Shown here: positions 41,303 to 52,577 of the stretch, piece by piece
Layout of the letters: each line of letters begins with the position of its first letter
How positions within the stretch are numbered: position 1 is the first letter of the stretch
Assembly: GCA_029863175.1 (NCBI GenBank)
Contig: JAOTVX010000016.1
Coordinates: 1 to 64,000 of the forward strand
Direction of reading: 5' to 3'
Source of the DNA: Betaproteobacteria bacterium
Lineage (GTDB): Bacteria; Pseudomonadota; Gammaproteobacteria; Burkholderiales; SG8-41
Length of the DNA: 64,000 bases
The notes under the pieces: model-generated
What the model was told of the DNA's origin: nothing
The model's database searches: none
The model's input: only the letters and a program-made list of their open reading frames with translations
Position numbers and translations under genes: made by a program

Positions 41303-42784
41303 CTACGGTTTTGACGGGATCGCCCACGCTTCTTCCTCGGATACGCCGGGTGGCGGCGTAAAGAGGACAGAGGTCGCCTCCTTCACTTTCGCCACTCCGC
41401 CGCAGCGCTCGATCATGGCGCGCTGATCGGCTTTCGCGCGTGAATCCACCGCCTCGGGATCGAGAATCGATCGCAGGCGCGCTTCAAGCCCAGCGATCGT
41501 CGCGGCATACCGGTCGTCTCCGGCGAGGTCCCGGCTCTCGTCCGGATCGGCAGCGAGATCGAAAAGCTGGGCGGGCATGCCGACGTGGTAGATGAGCTTC
41601 ATGTCTCCATCGCGCACCGCGAATACACCGGCTTTCGAGCCCTGTGCGTGATACTCGGCGAAGCCCGTCCGCTCGATGTCCTGGCCGGTCGCTGCCGGCC
41701 ACAGCGACACGCCGGGTAGTTCGTGATCTTCGCGCAGGGGCCCGATGCCCGCACCCTCGATGAGCGTGGGGAAGAGGTCGACATGCGAGACGATCTGGCG
41801 CGTAACGTGTCCCGGCGGCAGCTCCGGCCCTGCGAGCAGCAGCGGCACGCCAATGGCGCCCTCGTATAGATTCTTCTTGCCGAAGATGCCCTGGGCACCG
41901 AAAAGCTCGCCATGGTCGCTCGTGTAGGCGATGCGTGTCGTGCCGAGCAGGCCCAGCCGTTCAACGGCCTTCATCACTGCGCCAATCTGCTCGTCGAGAT
42001 GCGTGATAAGGCCGAAGTAGCCCGCAGCAACCCGGCGCAGCATTCGCTCGTCGGTCAGGTCCTCGATTCCTTCGATGCGCCGCAGGTACTCGAGCGCAGG
42101 GTGCCCGGAACGCTCGACCGGACCATGGCGCACCGGCAGGGGCATATCGCGTTCGGGATAAAGATCGTAAATGCGTTTTGGTGCCGTGAACGGCGGATGC
42201 GGACTGGGATAGGACACAAGGAGGACCCAGGGCTTGCCGTCCGTGCGCGCGTTTCGCTCGAGCCACTCGACCGCCTTCGCGGTGATCTTTCGATCGTAGT
42301 CATGATAATGCGTGTCGCCGGCGCCTGAGCGCAACGTATAGAGGTCCCACAGCGCGCGGCCGCGGGGCTGCTCGTCATCGTGTCCGCGGAGCAGGTTCTT
42401 GATCGCGCCCTTGCCCTCGTGCAGATGCAGGGTCTCGATCTCTTCGGTGAAGCCGTTGTCGTCGTCGTGGCTGCGGAAATGGAGCTTGCCGACGGCGACG
42501 ACCGTGTGCCCCGCGTCGCGCAACCGGTGATGCCAGCTTGGTATGCGCCCGTCGTAGGCGATCGCATTGTCCCAGTGGCCCGTCTGGTGAGGATAGCGCC
42601 CCGTCGCGATGCTCGCGCGCGCCGGACAGCACAACGGGCTCGCGCAGTAACTATTGGCGAAGCGCACGCCGCGCGCCGCGATGCGGTCAAGATTCGGCGT
42701 TTTGACCACCGGGTGCCCATAACAGCCGAGCACCTGCCGGTTGTGGTTGTCCGAAAGGAAAAAGATCAGGTTTGCTGGTTCCAT
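41303..42784 (-). CDS. Sulfatase (arylsulfatase/choline-sulfatase type)
   Basis: A 493-residue type I sulfatase. LIFFLSDNHNRQVLGCYG carries metal ligands; SPLCCPARASIATGRYPHQTG is the C-x-P-x-R activation site where Cys becomes formylglycine (about residue 55), so a formylglycine-generating enzyme is needed elsewhere. TSDHGELFGAQGIFGKKNLYEGAIGVPLLLAGP holds C-terminal ligands. No signal peptide is visible: ATG 42784 begins MEPANLIF, so a cytoplasmic enzyme is likely, as in choline sulfatases. It is near an RraA-like aldolase and a sugar-acid-type dehydratase in opposite orientations. Substrate unknown. Confidence 0.92.
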   Translation of the reverse strand: MEPANLIFFLSDNHNRQVLGCYGHPVVKTPNLDRIAARGVRFANSYCASPLCCPARASIATGRYPHQTGHWDNAIAYDGRIPSWHHRLRDAGHTVVAVGKLHFRSHDDDNGFTEEIETLHLHEGKGAIKNLLRGHDDEQPRGRALWDLYTLRSGAGDTHYHDYDRKITAKAVEWLERNARTDGKPWVLLVSYPSPHPPFTAPKRIYDLYPERDMPLPVRHGPVERSGHPALEYLRRIEGIEDLTDERMLRRVAAGYFGLITHLDEQIGAVMKAVERLGLLGTTRIAYTSDHGELFGAQGIFGKKNLYEGAIGVPLLLAGPELPPGHVTRQIVSHVDLFPTLIEGAGIGPLREDHELPGVSLWPAATGQDIERTGFAEYHAQGSKAGVFAVRDGDMKLIYHVGMPAQLFDLAADPDESRDLAGDDRYAATIAGLEARLRSILDPEAVDSRAKADQRAMIERCGGVAKVKEATSVLFTPPPGVSEEEAWAIPSKP

Positions 42785-43011
42785 GCTGCCACACGATTCA
42801 AGATTCGGGACTCCGCGGCTTCTTCCGGGAAACAAGTGATGGATGATGGTGATGAAAAGTGGTGATGAAGATAATGGTGATGGAAAAACACACTAAATGG
42901 CGCATCACCAGTAATCATCACCATCTCCCATCACCAGTACTCATCACCAGATTTTAGAGTCGTCAGTCGTCAGTCGTCACTTGTCACCCATCACCCATCA
43001 CCCATCACGCA
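42785..43011. repeat. G hairpin, cgtcagt tract and cccatca array
   Basis: G arms lie at 42835-42884 and 42903-42951. A short gtcgtcagtcgtcagtcgtc tract follows (42959-42978), then cccatca heptamers (42985-43011), reaching the stop codon of the RraA-like gene. Confidence 0.85.
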
Positions 43012-43740
43012 TCACTTGTACTTGCGGGTCATGAGTTCAGTCACCGAAGCGCCCTCGTCGATATCGGCCTTTCGCTTCGTGTCGCCGGCATCGATCTCGA
43101 GCGCGGCGTCCAGGACCTCCACGGCGCGCTCGCGCGGGACGAACGCAACGCCGGCCTCATCGGCGCAGACAAGATCTCCCGGACTCACCTGGACGCCTGC
43201 GATTTGCACCGTGCCGTTGATCTCCACCGTTTGCATGCGCCACTTGCCCGTGATCGGCGTGAAGCCACGGCACCACACGGGCCAGCCCATCTCGCGGTAT
43301 TGCTGCGGATCGCGCACAGTGCCGTCCACGACGGCGCCGATGAAGCCCTGCCGCCGGGCGACGGTTGCAGACTGCCCGCCCATGTTCGAGCAGCCCACGA
43401 CGCCCTCGATGACGAGCACGTCGCCCGGCTCGGCGAGGTTGTGCGCTTCGCTCTCGCCCTGCGTGTTGGTCTTTTCGAGCGCGGCCCGGTGAATTTGCGC
43501 AGTGCGCTGGATGTTGCGCACGGTGAGCGCTTGTCCGACCACACGATTACCGGTCACGACCGGGGGCAACACGTACGCGGGCACCACACCCACGATACCC
43601 AGCTCGTCCATTGCGTCCGAAACCGTGCCGGTTAGATCGACGAGCACCCGGTAGCCTTCCAGTATCTGCGCCGGCAGGCGCGGCAGCTCGATCATCCGAA
43701 TCGCCTCGCGGGGCAGCCTGCCGAGTGGTGTCTTGGCCAT
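43012..43740 (-). CDS. RraA family protein (HMG/CHA aldolase-like)
   Basis: A 242-residue RraA-fold protein. TVSDAMDELGI.G (about 39-50), GDVLVIEGVVGCSNMGGQSATVARRQGFIGAVVDGTVRDPQQYREMGWPVW and VSPGDLVCADEAGVAFVP contain the G-G-x-x-A and the R-D (VRD) metal and oxyanion motifs found in 4-hydroxy-4-methyl-2-oxoglutarate/4-carboxy-4-hydroxy-2-oxoadipate aldolases. It could be such an aldolase or oxaloacetate decarboxylase, but many family members remain untested. It is about 70 residues longer than E. coli RraA, consistent with the metabolic subgroup. Confidence 0.88.
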   Translation of the reverse strand: MAKTPLGRLPREAIRMIELPRLPAQILEGYRVLVDLTGTVSDAMDELGIVGVVPAYVLPPVVTGNRVVGQALTVRNIQRTAQIHRAALEKTNTQGESEAHNLAEPGDVLVIEGVVGCSNMGGQSATVARRQGFIGAVVDGTVRDPQQYREMGWPVWCRGFTPITGKWRMQTVEINGTVQIAGVQVSPGDLVCADEAGVAFVPRERAVEVLDAALEIDAGDTKRKADIDEGASVTELMTRKYK

Positions 43741-44079
43741 AGGTTTCTCGCTTGAAGTCGGTGAGCCGTGCCGCTGAGGGATCGTGGATTCTAGGGACGC
43801 GCTTCGTGTTGCGTCAACCAGGTCATTACGCTATCGTCCGTCACTGGAAGTCGGTTCAAAACCCGGTAATTTAGCCGCAGACAAACGCAGATATTATGAA
43901 CCACATGATGAATAATGGTGATGAATAATGGTGACGCGAACTGGTGATGAAGAACCCTTGCAACCTGGCGTATCACCATTAATCATCACCATCTCTCATC
44001 ACCAGTACACATCACCAACTCCGGAATCCCGGTGAGCAGGTCCAAAGTTCTGTCGAGCCAATACGCGTCAACTTAGAAA
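43741..44079. repeat. Intergenic block with D unit and G hairpin
   Basis: D unit at 43872-43892 (agccgcagacaaacgcagat). G left arm 43905-43949 and right arm 43971-44016. This is the divergent region between the RraA-like gene and the dehydratase. No other signal is recognised. Confidence 0.8.
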
Positions 44080-45822
44080 ATGGCGATCCCCAAAAAGCGT
44101 GGAATGCGCAAGAACCTTACCGCCTATGGCGACGAGGCGTTCTCGCTCTTTTTGCGCAAGGCCTTCATCAAGGCGATGGGCTATTCCGACGATGCGCTGG
44201 AACGCCCCATCGTCGGAATTACGAACACCTATAGCGGATTCAATGCCTGTCACCGCACGGTGCCCGAGCTGATCGAGGCGGTAAAGCGCGGCGTCATGCT
44301 GGCCGGCGGATTGCCGGTTGAGTTCCCGACCATCACACTGCACGAATCCTTCGCGCACCCGACCAGCATGTACTTGCGCAACCTCATGGCGATCGACGCC
44401 GAAGAGATGATCCGTGCGCAGCCGGTGGATGCGGTCGTGTTGATCGGCGGTTGCGACAAGACAGTGCCGGCGCTCCTCATGGGCGCCGCGAGCGCGAACG
44501 TCCCTGCGATCCTGATGGTGACCGGACCCATGATCACTGGCGACTACAAGGGCCAGCGGCTCGGCGCTTGCACCGACTGCCGGCGTTTCTGGGCGCAATT
44601 CCGCGCGAAAGAGATCGATGAGGAGGAGATCGGCGAGATCAACGCGAAGCTCTGTCCTTCGGCAGGCACTTGCATGGTGATGGGAACGGCTAGCACGATG
44701 GCCTGCTGCTCGGAAGCGCTTGGCATGATGCTGCCCGGCGGCGCGTGCATTCCTGCCGTGCTTGCCGAGCGCCTGCGAAACGCCGAGGCAACGGGCGCGC
44801 GGGCGGTTGGTTTATCGAAAGAGGGGCTGACACCCGACAAGATCATGACGCCTGCCGCGTTCGAGAACGCGCTGCGCATGCTGCTGGCAATCGGTGGGTC
44901 GACCAACGGCATCGTTCACCTGGCGGCGATCGCTGGCCGCCTTGGCATCGCGGTTGATCTCGATGCCTTCGATCGGATGGGACGCGCGACGCCGGTGCTG
45001 GTGGATCTCAAGCCCAGCGGCCAGCACTACATGGAGGATCTCTACAAGGCTGGAGGGCTCGTACAGATTCTGAGACAAATCACTAGGTTATTGAACCTGG
45101 ATGCTCTCACGGTGACCGGAAAAACGCTCGGTCAGAACATCGCTGCCGCGCCGCCGGCATGGAAACAGGACGTCGTGCGGTCGTTCAGAAATCCGGTGTT
45201 CAAGGAGGGCGGAATTGCATTCCTGCGCGGTAATCTCGCGCCGGATGGTGCCATCATCAAACAGTCTGCGATGGACCCGAAATTCATGCGGCATGAAGGC
45301 AGGGCGGTGGTGTTCGAGTCGCTTGAGGATCTCGCGAACCGGATCGACCGCCCGAAGCTCGATGTCTCGGCGCAGGACGTGCTGGTGCTGAAGAACGCGG
45401 GTCCCAAGGGCGCGCCTGGCATGCCGGAAGCGGGCTACATCCCGATCCCGAGGAAGCTCGCACAAAAGGGCGTGAAGGACATGGTGCGGATCTCGGATGC
45501 GCGCATGAGCGGAACGGCGTTTGGCTCCATCATCCTGCACGTGACGCCGGAATCGGCGCTCGGCGGGCCGCTCGCGCTGGTGAAGAACGGCGACCGTATC
45601 CGGCTTGACGTTCCGGCGCGCCGGCTCGAGCTGCGGGTTGCCAAGGCGGAGCTGGAGCGGCGCCGGAAGTCCTGGAAGGCGCCGGCGGGGTCGAAGGAAG
45701 ACCGCCGCGGCTACCGCAAGCTGTTCCTGGAGACGGTTACGCAGGCCGACCGCGGCTGCGATTTCGATTTTTGCGTGCCTGAGGCGACCGTGCGCGTCCC
45801 GCGCCTGAAATCCAAAAAATAA
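44080..45822 (+). CDS. IlvD/Edd family dehydratase (probable sugar-acid dehydratase)
   Basis: A 580-residue dehydratase. Fe-S ligand cysteines are visible: FNACHRTVPE (about 57), LIGGCDKTVPALLMGA (about 125) and PSAGTCMVMGTASTM (about 198). KPSGQHYMEDLYKAGG is the typical mid segment; RISDARMSGTAFGSIILHVTPESA near the end includes the catalytic Ser. Sequence elements such as L.NLMAIDAEEM and KPSG favour L-arabinonate/D-xylonate-type enzymes rather than biosynthetic IlvD (dihydroxyacid dehydratase); this is judgement from motifs. ATG 44080 starts MAIPKKRGMRKNLT. The end (RLKSKK) is followed directly by D repeats. Confidence 0.88.
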   Translation: MAIPKKRGMRKNLTAYGDEAFSLFLRKAFIKAMGYSDDALERPIVGITNTYSGFNACHRTVPELIEAVKRGVMLAGGLPVEFPTITLHESFAHPTSMYLRNLMAIDAEEMIRAQPVDAVVLIGGCDKTVPALLMGAASANVPAILMVTGPMITGDYKGQRLGACTDCRRFWAQFRAKEIDEEEIGEINAKLCPSAGTCMVMGTASTMACCSEALGMMLPGGACIPAVLAERLRNAEATGARAVGLSKEGLTPDKIMTPAAFENALRMLLAIGGSTNGIVHLAAIAGRLGIAVDLDAFDRMGRATPVLVDLKPSGQHYMEDLYKAGGLVQILRQITRLLNLDALTVTGKTLGQNIAAAPPAWKQDVVRSFRNPVFKEGGIAFLRGNLAPDGAIIKQSAMDPKFMRHEGRAVVFESLEDLANRIDRPKLDVSAQDVLVLKNAGPKGAPGMPEAGYIPIPRKLAQKGVKDMVRISDARMSGTAFGSIILHVTPESALGGPLALVKNGDRIRLDVPARRLELRVAKAELERRRKSWKAPAGSKEDRRGYRKLFLETVTQADRGCDFDFCVPEATVRVPRLKSKK

Positions 45823-46048
45823 TTAACCGCAGATAAACGCAGATAAACGCAGATACACGCAGATAATTATTGAACCGCCAAAGCGCCGAGAGAAGCAAGA
45901 TATGATTGAACCGCCAAGGCGCCAAGAGGAACGAATCTCCGTTCACCGTTCACCGTTCACCGTTCACCGTTCACCGTTCACCGGTGTTAGGCCCATCACC
46001 CATCACCCGTCACGCTCCATTCACTATTCACCGTTTTCAAGGAGAGAT
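45823..46048. repeat. D array, B units and accgttc 7-bp array
   Basis: D (cgcagataaa) at 45827-45866, B (gaaccgccaaagcgccgaga and gaaccgccaaggcgccaaga) at 45872-45935, then accgttc heptamers at 45940-45981. The SET gene's ribosome site (aaggagag) starts at 46039. Confidence 0.85.
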
Positions 46049-46510
46049 ATGGCCCGAACGCAGTCAAAGGGCGGCCGCCGCATTTCGGTACGCCGCTCGC
46101 CCATCCACGGCCGCGGCGTTTTTGCGTTGAAGAAGATCCGCAAAGGCGAGCGCATCATCGAGTACACCGGCGAGCGCATCACCCATCGCGAGGCCGATCG
46201 CCGCTACCCCAATGACGACTCGTCCCACACGATGCTTTTCATCGTGGACAAAAAGATCGTGATCGACGCCACCCGCGTGGGCAATTCAGCGCGCTGGATC
46301 AACCACTCCTGCCGGCCGAACTGCGAGTCCGTCGACGAGGACAAGCGCATGTACATCGAGGCAACGCGCGACATTCGGAAGGGTGAGGAGTTGAGCTACG
46401 ACTACAACCTTGTGCTCGAAGAACGCCACACGCCCGCCGCCAAGAAGGAGAACCCGTGCCTTTGCGGAGCGAAACGCTGCCGTGGGACGTTGCTTGGATC
46501 CAAACGATGA
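46049..46510 (+). CDS. SET domain protein-lysine methyltransferase-like
   Basis: A 153-residue stand-alone SET domain. RRISVRRSPIHGRGVFALKKIRKGERIIEYTGERI is the N-SET core; GNSARWINHSCRPNCESV is the SAM/active-site motif (NHSC.PNC); ELSYDYN is the catalytic Tyr strand; the post-SET cysteines CLCGAKRCRGTL are present and could bind zinc. Bacterial members are known but rare; some modify host or bacterial histone-like proteins, others have no known target. ATG 46049 follows aaggagaga. Frame extension to 45902 only translates repeats. The protein lacks a signal sequence. Confidence 0.92.
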   Translation: MARTQSKGGRRISVRRSPIHGRGVFALKKIRKGERIIEYTGERITHREADRRYPNDDSSHTMLFIVDKKIVIDATRVGNSARWINHSCRPNCESVDEDKRMYIEATRDIRKGEELSYDYNLVLEERHTPAAKKENPCLCGAKRCRGTLLGSKR

Positions 46511-46782
46511 CAAATTTTGAGGATGGCCATCGCGACCTGCTACGCCGTAAGAAGTGACGGAAGAGAGTGATGTTTAATGGTGATGAAAAATGGTGACGAA
46601 GAACCGCGGTTCACGCCGGGGCGATTTTCCATCACCAGTACTCATCACCAGTACTCATCACCAGTACTCATCACCCTTTTCCATCACTTTTGGATTCTTA
46701 CCGTCAAGGCGCCGAGAGAAGCAAGATATAATTGAACCGCCAAGGCCGCCAAGAGAAACAAGAACGGGTGTTAACCGCAGAT
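46511..46782. repeat. G hairpin and B units
   Basis: G left arm 46551-46600 and right arm 46629-46688, with tandem tcatcaccagtac units. B units at 46703-46765 (caaggcgccgagagaagcaa; accgccaaggccgccaagag). No gene. Confidence 0.82.
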
Positions 46783-46870
46783 AGACGGAAAAGGGTGTCG
46801 GGAACCTTTAAGGCTGCCGACTGAACGCCCTGCAGTTTTCCAGCTCCTTGCGGATAAAAAAGGTTCCTGA
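46783..46870. repeat. REP-like element with gggaaccttt/aaaggttcc ends
   Basis: ggtgtcgggaaccttt at about 46794-46809 and aaaaaggttcctgaa near 46856-46870 face each other. A related element with ends ggtgtcaggaaccttt and aaaaggttcctgacacc is at 50.84-50.98 kb. RAYT-type REP elements look like this; no RAYT gene is present here. Confidence 0.6.
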
Positions 46871-46993
46871 ATACGCGGTTGCGTGCGGCAATCTCATGCG
46901 CTAGCATCCTTCGCGACCCCCTCTGTTCGCGGAACGAGCGCGTCCCGCATTATGGGGCCACAAACCTGGTCACGAAGCCACCTGGAGGACCCC

Positions 46994-47467
46994 ATGGTTG
47001 TAACTGTCTCAATGACCGTCAACGGCCGAGCAGTCACCGCCGATCTCGATCCCCGGACCCTGCTGGTGCAGTTTCTGCGTGAGCATCTGCGGCTTACCGG
47101 CGCGCATGTCGGCTGCGACACCGGCCAATGCGGCGCGTGCACCGTCCACATCGACGGGCGTGCGGTGAAGGCATGCAACCTCTTTGCCGCCCAGATTAGG
47201 GGCGCCGCGGTGACGACGATCGAAGGCGTCGGCGGTGCGAACGGAGAGCTGCACCCGATGCAGGCCGCGTTCCGCGACCATCACGGCCTGCAATGCGGGT
47301 TCTGCACGCCGGGCATGGTGATGAATGCGATCGAGCTGGTTGAGCGCCACGCGGATCCCACTGAAGAGACGGTCCGCGCCGAACTCGACGGCAACCTCTG
47401 CCGCTGCACCGGCTATCACAACATCGTGAAAGCGGTGCTGGCGGGCGCGGCTGCTATGAAACGATAA
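46994..47467 (+). CDS. coxS: Form II carbon-monoxide-dehydrogenase-like small (2Fe-2S) subunit
   Basis: A 157-residue electron-transfer subunit of a xanthine-oxidase-family molybdenum hydroxylase. The plant-type ferredoxin domain has CDTGQCGAC and a later C (VKACN), binding one 2Fe-2S; the C-terminal helical domain has [12 protein letters not shown] and [15 protein letters not shown] for the second cluster. ATG 46994 follows ggagg. The large subunit starts 13 bp after the stop, so translation is probably coupled. The gene order small-large-medium matches form II Cox clusters; whether it oxidises CO is uncertain for form II. Confidence 0.93.
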   Translation: MVVTVSMTVNGRAVTADLDPRTLLVQFLREHLRLTGAHVGCDTGQCGACTVHIDGRAVKACNLFAAQIRGAAVTTIEGVGGANGELHPMQAAFRDHHGLQCGFCTPGMVMNAIELVERHADPTEETVRAELDGNLCRCTGYHNIVKAVLAGAAAMKR

Positions 47468-47480
47468 AGAGAGGGCGCTC

Positions 47481-49856
<2,376 letters not shown>

Positions 49857-49902
49857 CAGCCTGTACGGACGCTTAAGTCCGACAGGGTGCTAGGAGACGA
49901 TC

Positions 49903-50712
49903 ATGCATGCCTTTGAATATCACCGTCCGGCCACGCTGAAGGAAGCCGTCTCGCTCCTGCGCAAGGTGGAAAACGCGATGGCGCTCTCCGGAGGGCAAAG
50001 CTTGATCCCGGCCCTGAAGCTGCGTCTGGCGAGCCCTGCTGCGCTGGTCGATCTTGGCGGCATCGAGGAATTGCGGGGCATCAGGGTGGACGGCGCCACC
50101 CTCAGCATCGGCGCCATGGTGCGCCATGCCGAAGTCGCTTCCTCCAGGGACGTCGCGATCGGCATCCCGGCGCTGGCGCGGCTCGCCGAAGGCATCGGCG
50201 ATCGCCAGGTGCGCAACGCCGGTACGCTCGGCGGATCCATCGCCAACAACGATCCGGCCGCCGATTACCCTGCCGCAGTGCTTGGGCTGGGCGCTATCGT
50301 CAACACCAACAAGCGCGCGATCGCGGCCGACCGGTTTTTCACCGGCTTGTACGAAACCGCACTGAAGCCCGGAGAGATCATCACGTCGGTCGCCTTTCCG
50401 CTTCCCGAGCGCGCCGCCTACGCGAAGTTCAGGAACCCGGCCTCGCGCTTCGCCATCGTCGGCGTTTTCGTGAGCGCGTCGGCGGGCAACGTGCGGGTCG
50501 CGGTGACCGGCGCGGCAAACTGCGTGTTCCGCGTCAAGCAAATGGAAAAGAAGCTTGCGGAAAAATTTACTCCCGATGCGATAGCCAGGGTGCGCGTTCT
50601 GCCGGAAAAGCTCAACTCCGACCTCCATGCCAGTGCCGAGTACCGCTCGCACCTCATTACGGTCATGGCGCAGCGCGCGGTCGAAGCGGCGCTCGTTAAG
50701 ACGGCAGGTTGA
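49903..50712 (+). CDS. coxM: Molybdenum hydroxylase FAD-binding medium subunit
   Basis: A 269-residue FAD subunit of the same enzyme. FEYHRPATLKEAVSLL, ALSGGQSLIPALKLRL (the AGGQSL flavin loop), RNAGTLGGSIANNDPAADYPAAVLGLGA (second flavin loop) and the C-terminal CO_deh_flav_C domain from about 165 are as expected. It passes electrons from the iron-sulfur subunit to an acceptor. Start is ATG 49903 with ggaga upstream. It closes the SLM operon; no accessory coxDEFG genes follow, so maturation factors would be elsewhere. Confidence 0.93.
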   Translation: MHAFEYHRPATLKEAVSLLRKVENAMALSGGQSLIPALKLRLASPAALVDLGGIEELRGIRVDGATLSIGAMVRHAEVASSRDVAIGIPALARLAEGIGDRQVRNAGTLGGSIANNDPAADYPAAVLGLGAIVNTNKRAIAADRFFTGLYETALKPGEIITSVAFPLPERAAYAKFRNPASRFAIVGVFVSASAGNVRVAVTGAANCVFRVKQMEKKLAEKFTPDAIARVRVLPEKLNSDLHASAEYRSHLITVMAQRAVEAALVKTAG

Positions 50713-50983
50713 TCCGCCGCTCACTCGCGTCACGTTGCGGTCAGTACAGGTTCTTAAACTGAACCGCGGAGACGCGGAGAGAAGCAGGACCACAATTGAA
50801 CCGCCAAGGCCGCCAAGGAAGATCAATTCAAGAGTCAGGAAAAAGGTGTCAGGAACCTTTAGGGCCGCACACATGAACACATGTTGATGTTTCAATTCCT
50901 TGTGGATCAGATGATTCCCGACACCTTTCCCCCCTTCTTGCTAGCACTTGCGAATGAAAAGGTTCCTGACACCTTCTCCTAGG
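50713..50983. repeat. B units and REP-like inverted element
   Basis: B-like units at 50759-50818 (gaaccgcggagacgcggaga; gaaccgccaaggccgccaag). REP-like ends: ggtgtcaggaaccttt (50841-50856) and aaaaggttcctgacacc (50957-50973), with an internal ttcccgacaccttt as well. Convergent genes end at both sides, so this may also act as a terminator. Confidence 0.7.
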
Positions 50984-52057
50984 TCAGAACCACTTCCTGC
51001 GCTTGAAATAGAACAGCATCCCGAGGACCGTGATCAGCATCACCGACCACAGGGCAGGATAGCCGTAGGCCCAGCCGAGCTCCGGCATACTCCACGGGCT
51101 CGCGTTGCGGTCAAAATTCATGCCGTAGACGCTGGCGAAGAAGGTCGGTGGGATGAAGATGGTCGCGATCACGGTGAGCACTCGCATCGTTTCATTTAAG
51201 CGATTGCTGACGCTGGAGAGGTAGATGTCGAGCATGCTTGCGGTCATGTCGCGATAGGTCTCGATGAGATCCATGATCTGGATCGTATGGTCGTAGCAAT
51301 CGCGCAAATAGAGTTTCGTCGATTCAGCGATCAGCCCCTGGCCTTCAGCCAGCAACCTGTTCAGGACCTCACGCTGCGGCCAAAGCATGCGTCGAAGGGT
51401 AAGGAGGTCGCGCTTCACGCGGTGCAGCGCGTGTAGGCTCTTGCGGTCCGCAGCGCGCAGAATGTCGGATTCCAGGTCCTCGATCTGCTCGCCAAGCTGC
51501 TCAAGGACAGGAAAGCCGTGGTCGACGACGAGATCCAGCAGCGCGTAGAGCAAGGCGTCCGCCTTGCGGCCACGAAGCCAGCCAACACCGTCGTCCAGGC
51601 GCTTACGCACCGGCTCAAAGGCGTCGGATGTGCCTTCGTGAAAACTCACGACGAGGTTGTCGGTGAGAAACAGGCTGATCTGCTCCGTAGGGATCGCGCT
51701 GCCCGCCGCGACCGGCAGGCTTACGATCACGAACAGTTGGCCATCGAACCGCTCGATCTTCGGGCGCTGACCGGTATTCAGCACGTCTTCTAGGGCGAGC
51801 GCATGCAGGCCGAGTAGCTTGCCGAGTTCGCGCAGCTGCTCGACCTCGGCGTGGCCGGATACGTGAACCCAAGTCGTGGAAGGGCGGTCGCGGTACTGCG
51901 CGCACTGCGCTGGCGTCGCGTCCTTGATCTCGTCGAGCCGGGCCTCGTCGTAGTTGACGAGCGCGATACGCGGCGGCTCGAGCCTGTGGCGTTCGCGCCG
52001 GGCCAGCGTGCCCGGGGGCGTGCCAGGTGGATGGTAGCGCTTCATCAATTTGGCCAT
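50984..52057 (-). CDS. corA: CorA family magnesium/cobalt transporter
   Basis: A 357-residue divalent-cation channel. It has a long cytoplasmic N-terminal alpha/beta funnel (about 1-240), the stalk helix, and two C-terminal transmembrane segments: VLTVIATIFIPPTFFASVYGMNF with the CorA signature Y-G-M-N, and PALWSVMLITVLGMLFYFKRRKWF. It forms a pentamer in the inner membrane for Mg2+ uptake. ATG 52057 (MAKLMKRYHPP) follows gggaggct; the open frame starts earlier at 52144. The C-terminal KRRKW tail is typical. No regulatory leader is recognised. Confidence 0.95.
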   Translation of the reverse strand: MAKLMKRYHPPGTPPGTLARRERHRLEPPRIALVNYDEARLDEIKDATPAQCAQYRDRPSTTWVHVSGHAEVEQLRELGKLLGLHALALEDVLNTGQRPKIERFDGQLFVIVSLPVAAGSAIPTEQISLFLTDNLVVSFHEGTSDAFEPVRKRLDDGVGWLRGRKADALLYALLDLVVDHGFPVLEQLGEQIEDLESDILRAADRKSLHALHRVKRDLLTLRRMLWPQREVLNRLLAEGQGLIAESTKLYLRDCYDHTIQIMDLIETYRDMTASMLDIYLSSVSNRLNETMRVLTVIATIFIPPTFFASVYGMNFDRNASPWSMPELGWAYGYPALWSVMLITVLGMLFYFKRRKWF

Positions 52058-52577
52058 CGCAGCCTCCCTTAAAATCGACAAATGAGCGAGCCGGCAGTTA
52101 CGTGGCCCGCTCGACCCGCTGCGCCGGATGGATGCACCGCACAATCCTGGTGTGCGAAAACTGTAGCGGGTGCGACGCGCCGTCGCCGACCGTGCCCACC
52201 GGGATCATTCACTTGCACAGACTTAGCATCTTCGCAGACAACGATCACAGAGTCGGATTCCATAGCAAGGCTAAAGAAAACATGCATCAAAGCAGGGCGG
52301 CTGTCCCGGTTTGGGAATCTGCCCGAATTTATCGAACTCGTTGGTGCCGAGCGCAGAGGCGTCCAATCTTGGCGGGGTCGGAGCCGGCTTTCAGCGCCCA
52401 TTGCAACGGCGGCTCCTGGCCTAAAGCCGACATCCGTGAACGTCGACTTCCGACCCAAAGCGACCGTTCAAGCGAGGTACGATGTCGTGGAATCTTCCAC
52501 ATTCCTACAAGGCCCTGCTAAGACAACGCCCTTAATGGGGTCGATTCTTAACGGCTTCTGTCTCCAATTATTGTTTG
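52058..52577. other. Gene-poor region with a degenerate hairpin family
   Basis: Overlapping open frames on both strands here do not resemble proteins. ctcctggcctaaagccgaca at 52413-52432 together with gtgaacgtcgacttccgacc resembles the gtccgctcttggcctaaagc hairpin at 56.28 kb. No promoter, RNA gene or terminator is recognised. Confidence 0.45.
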
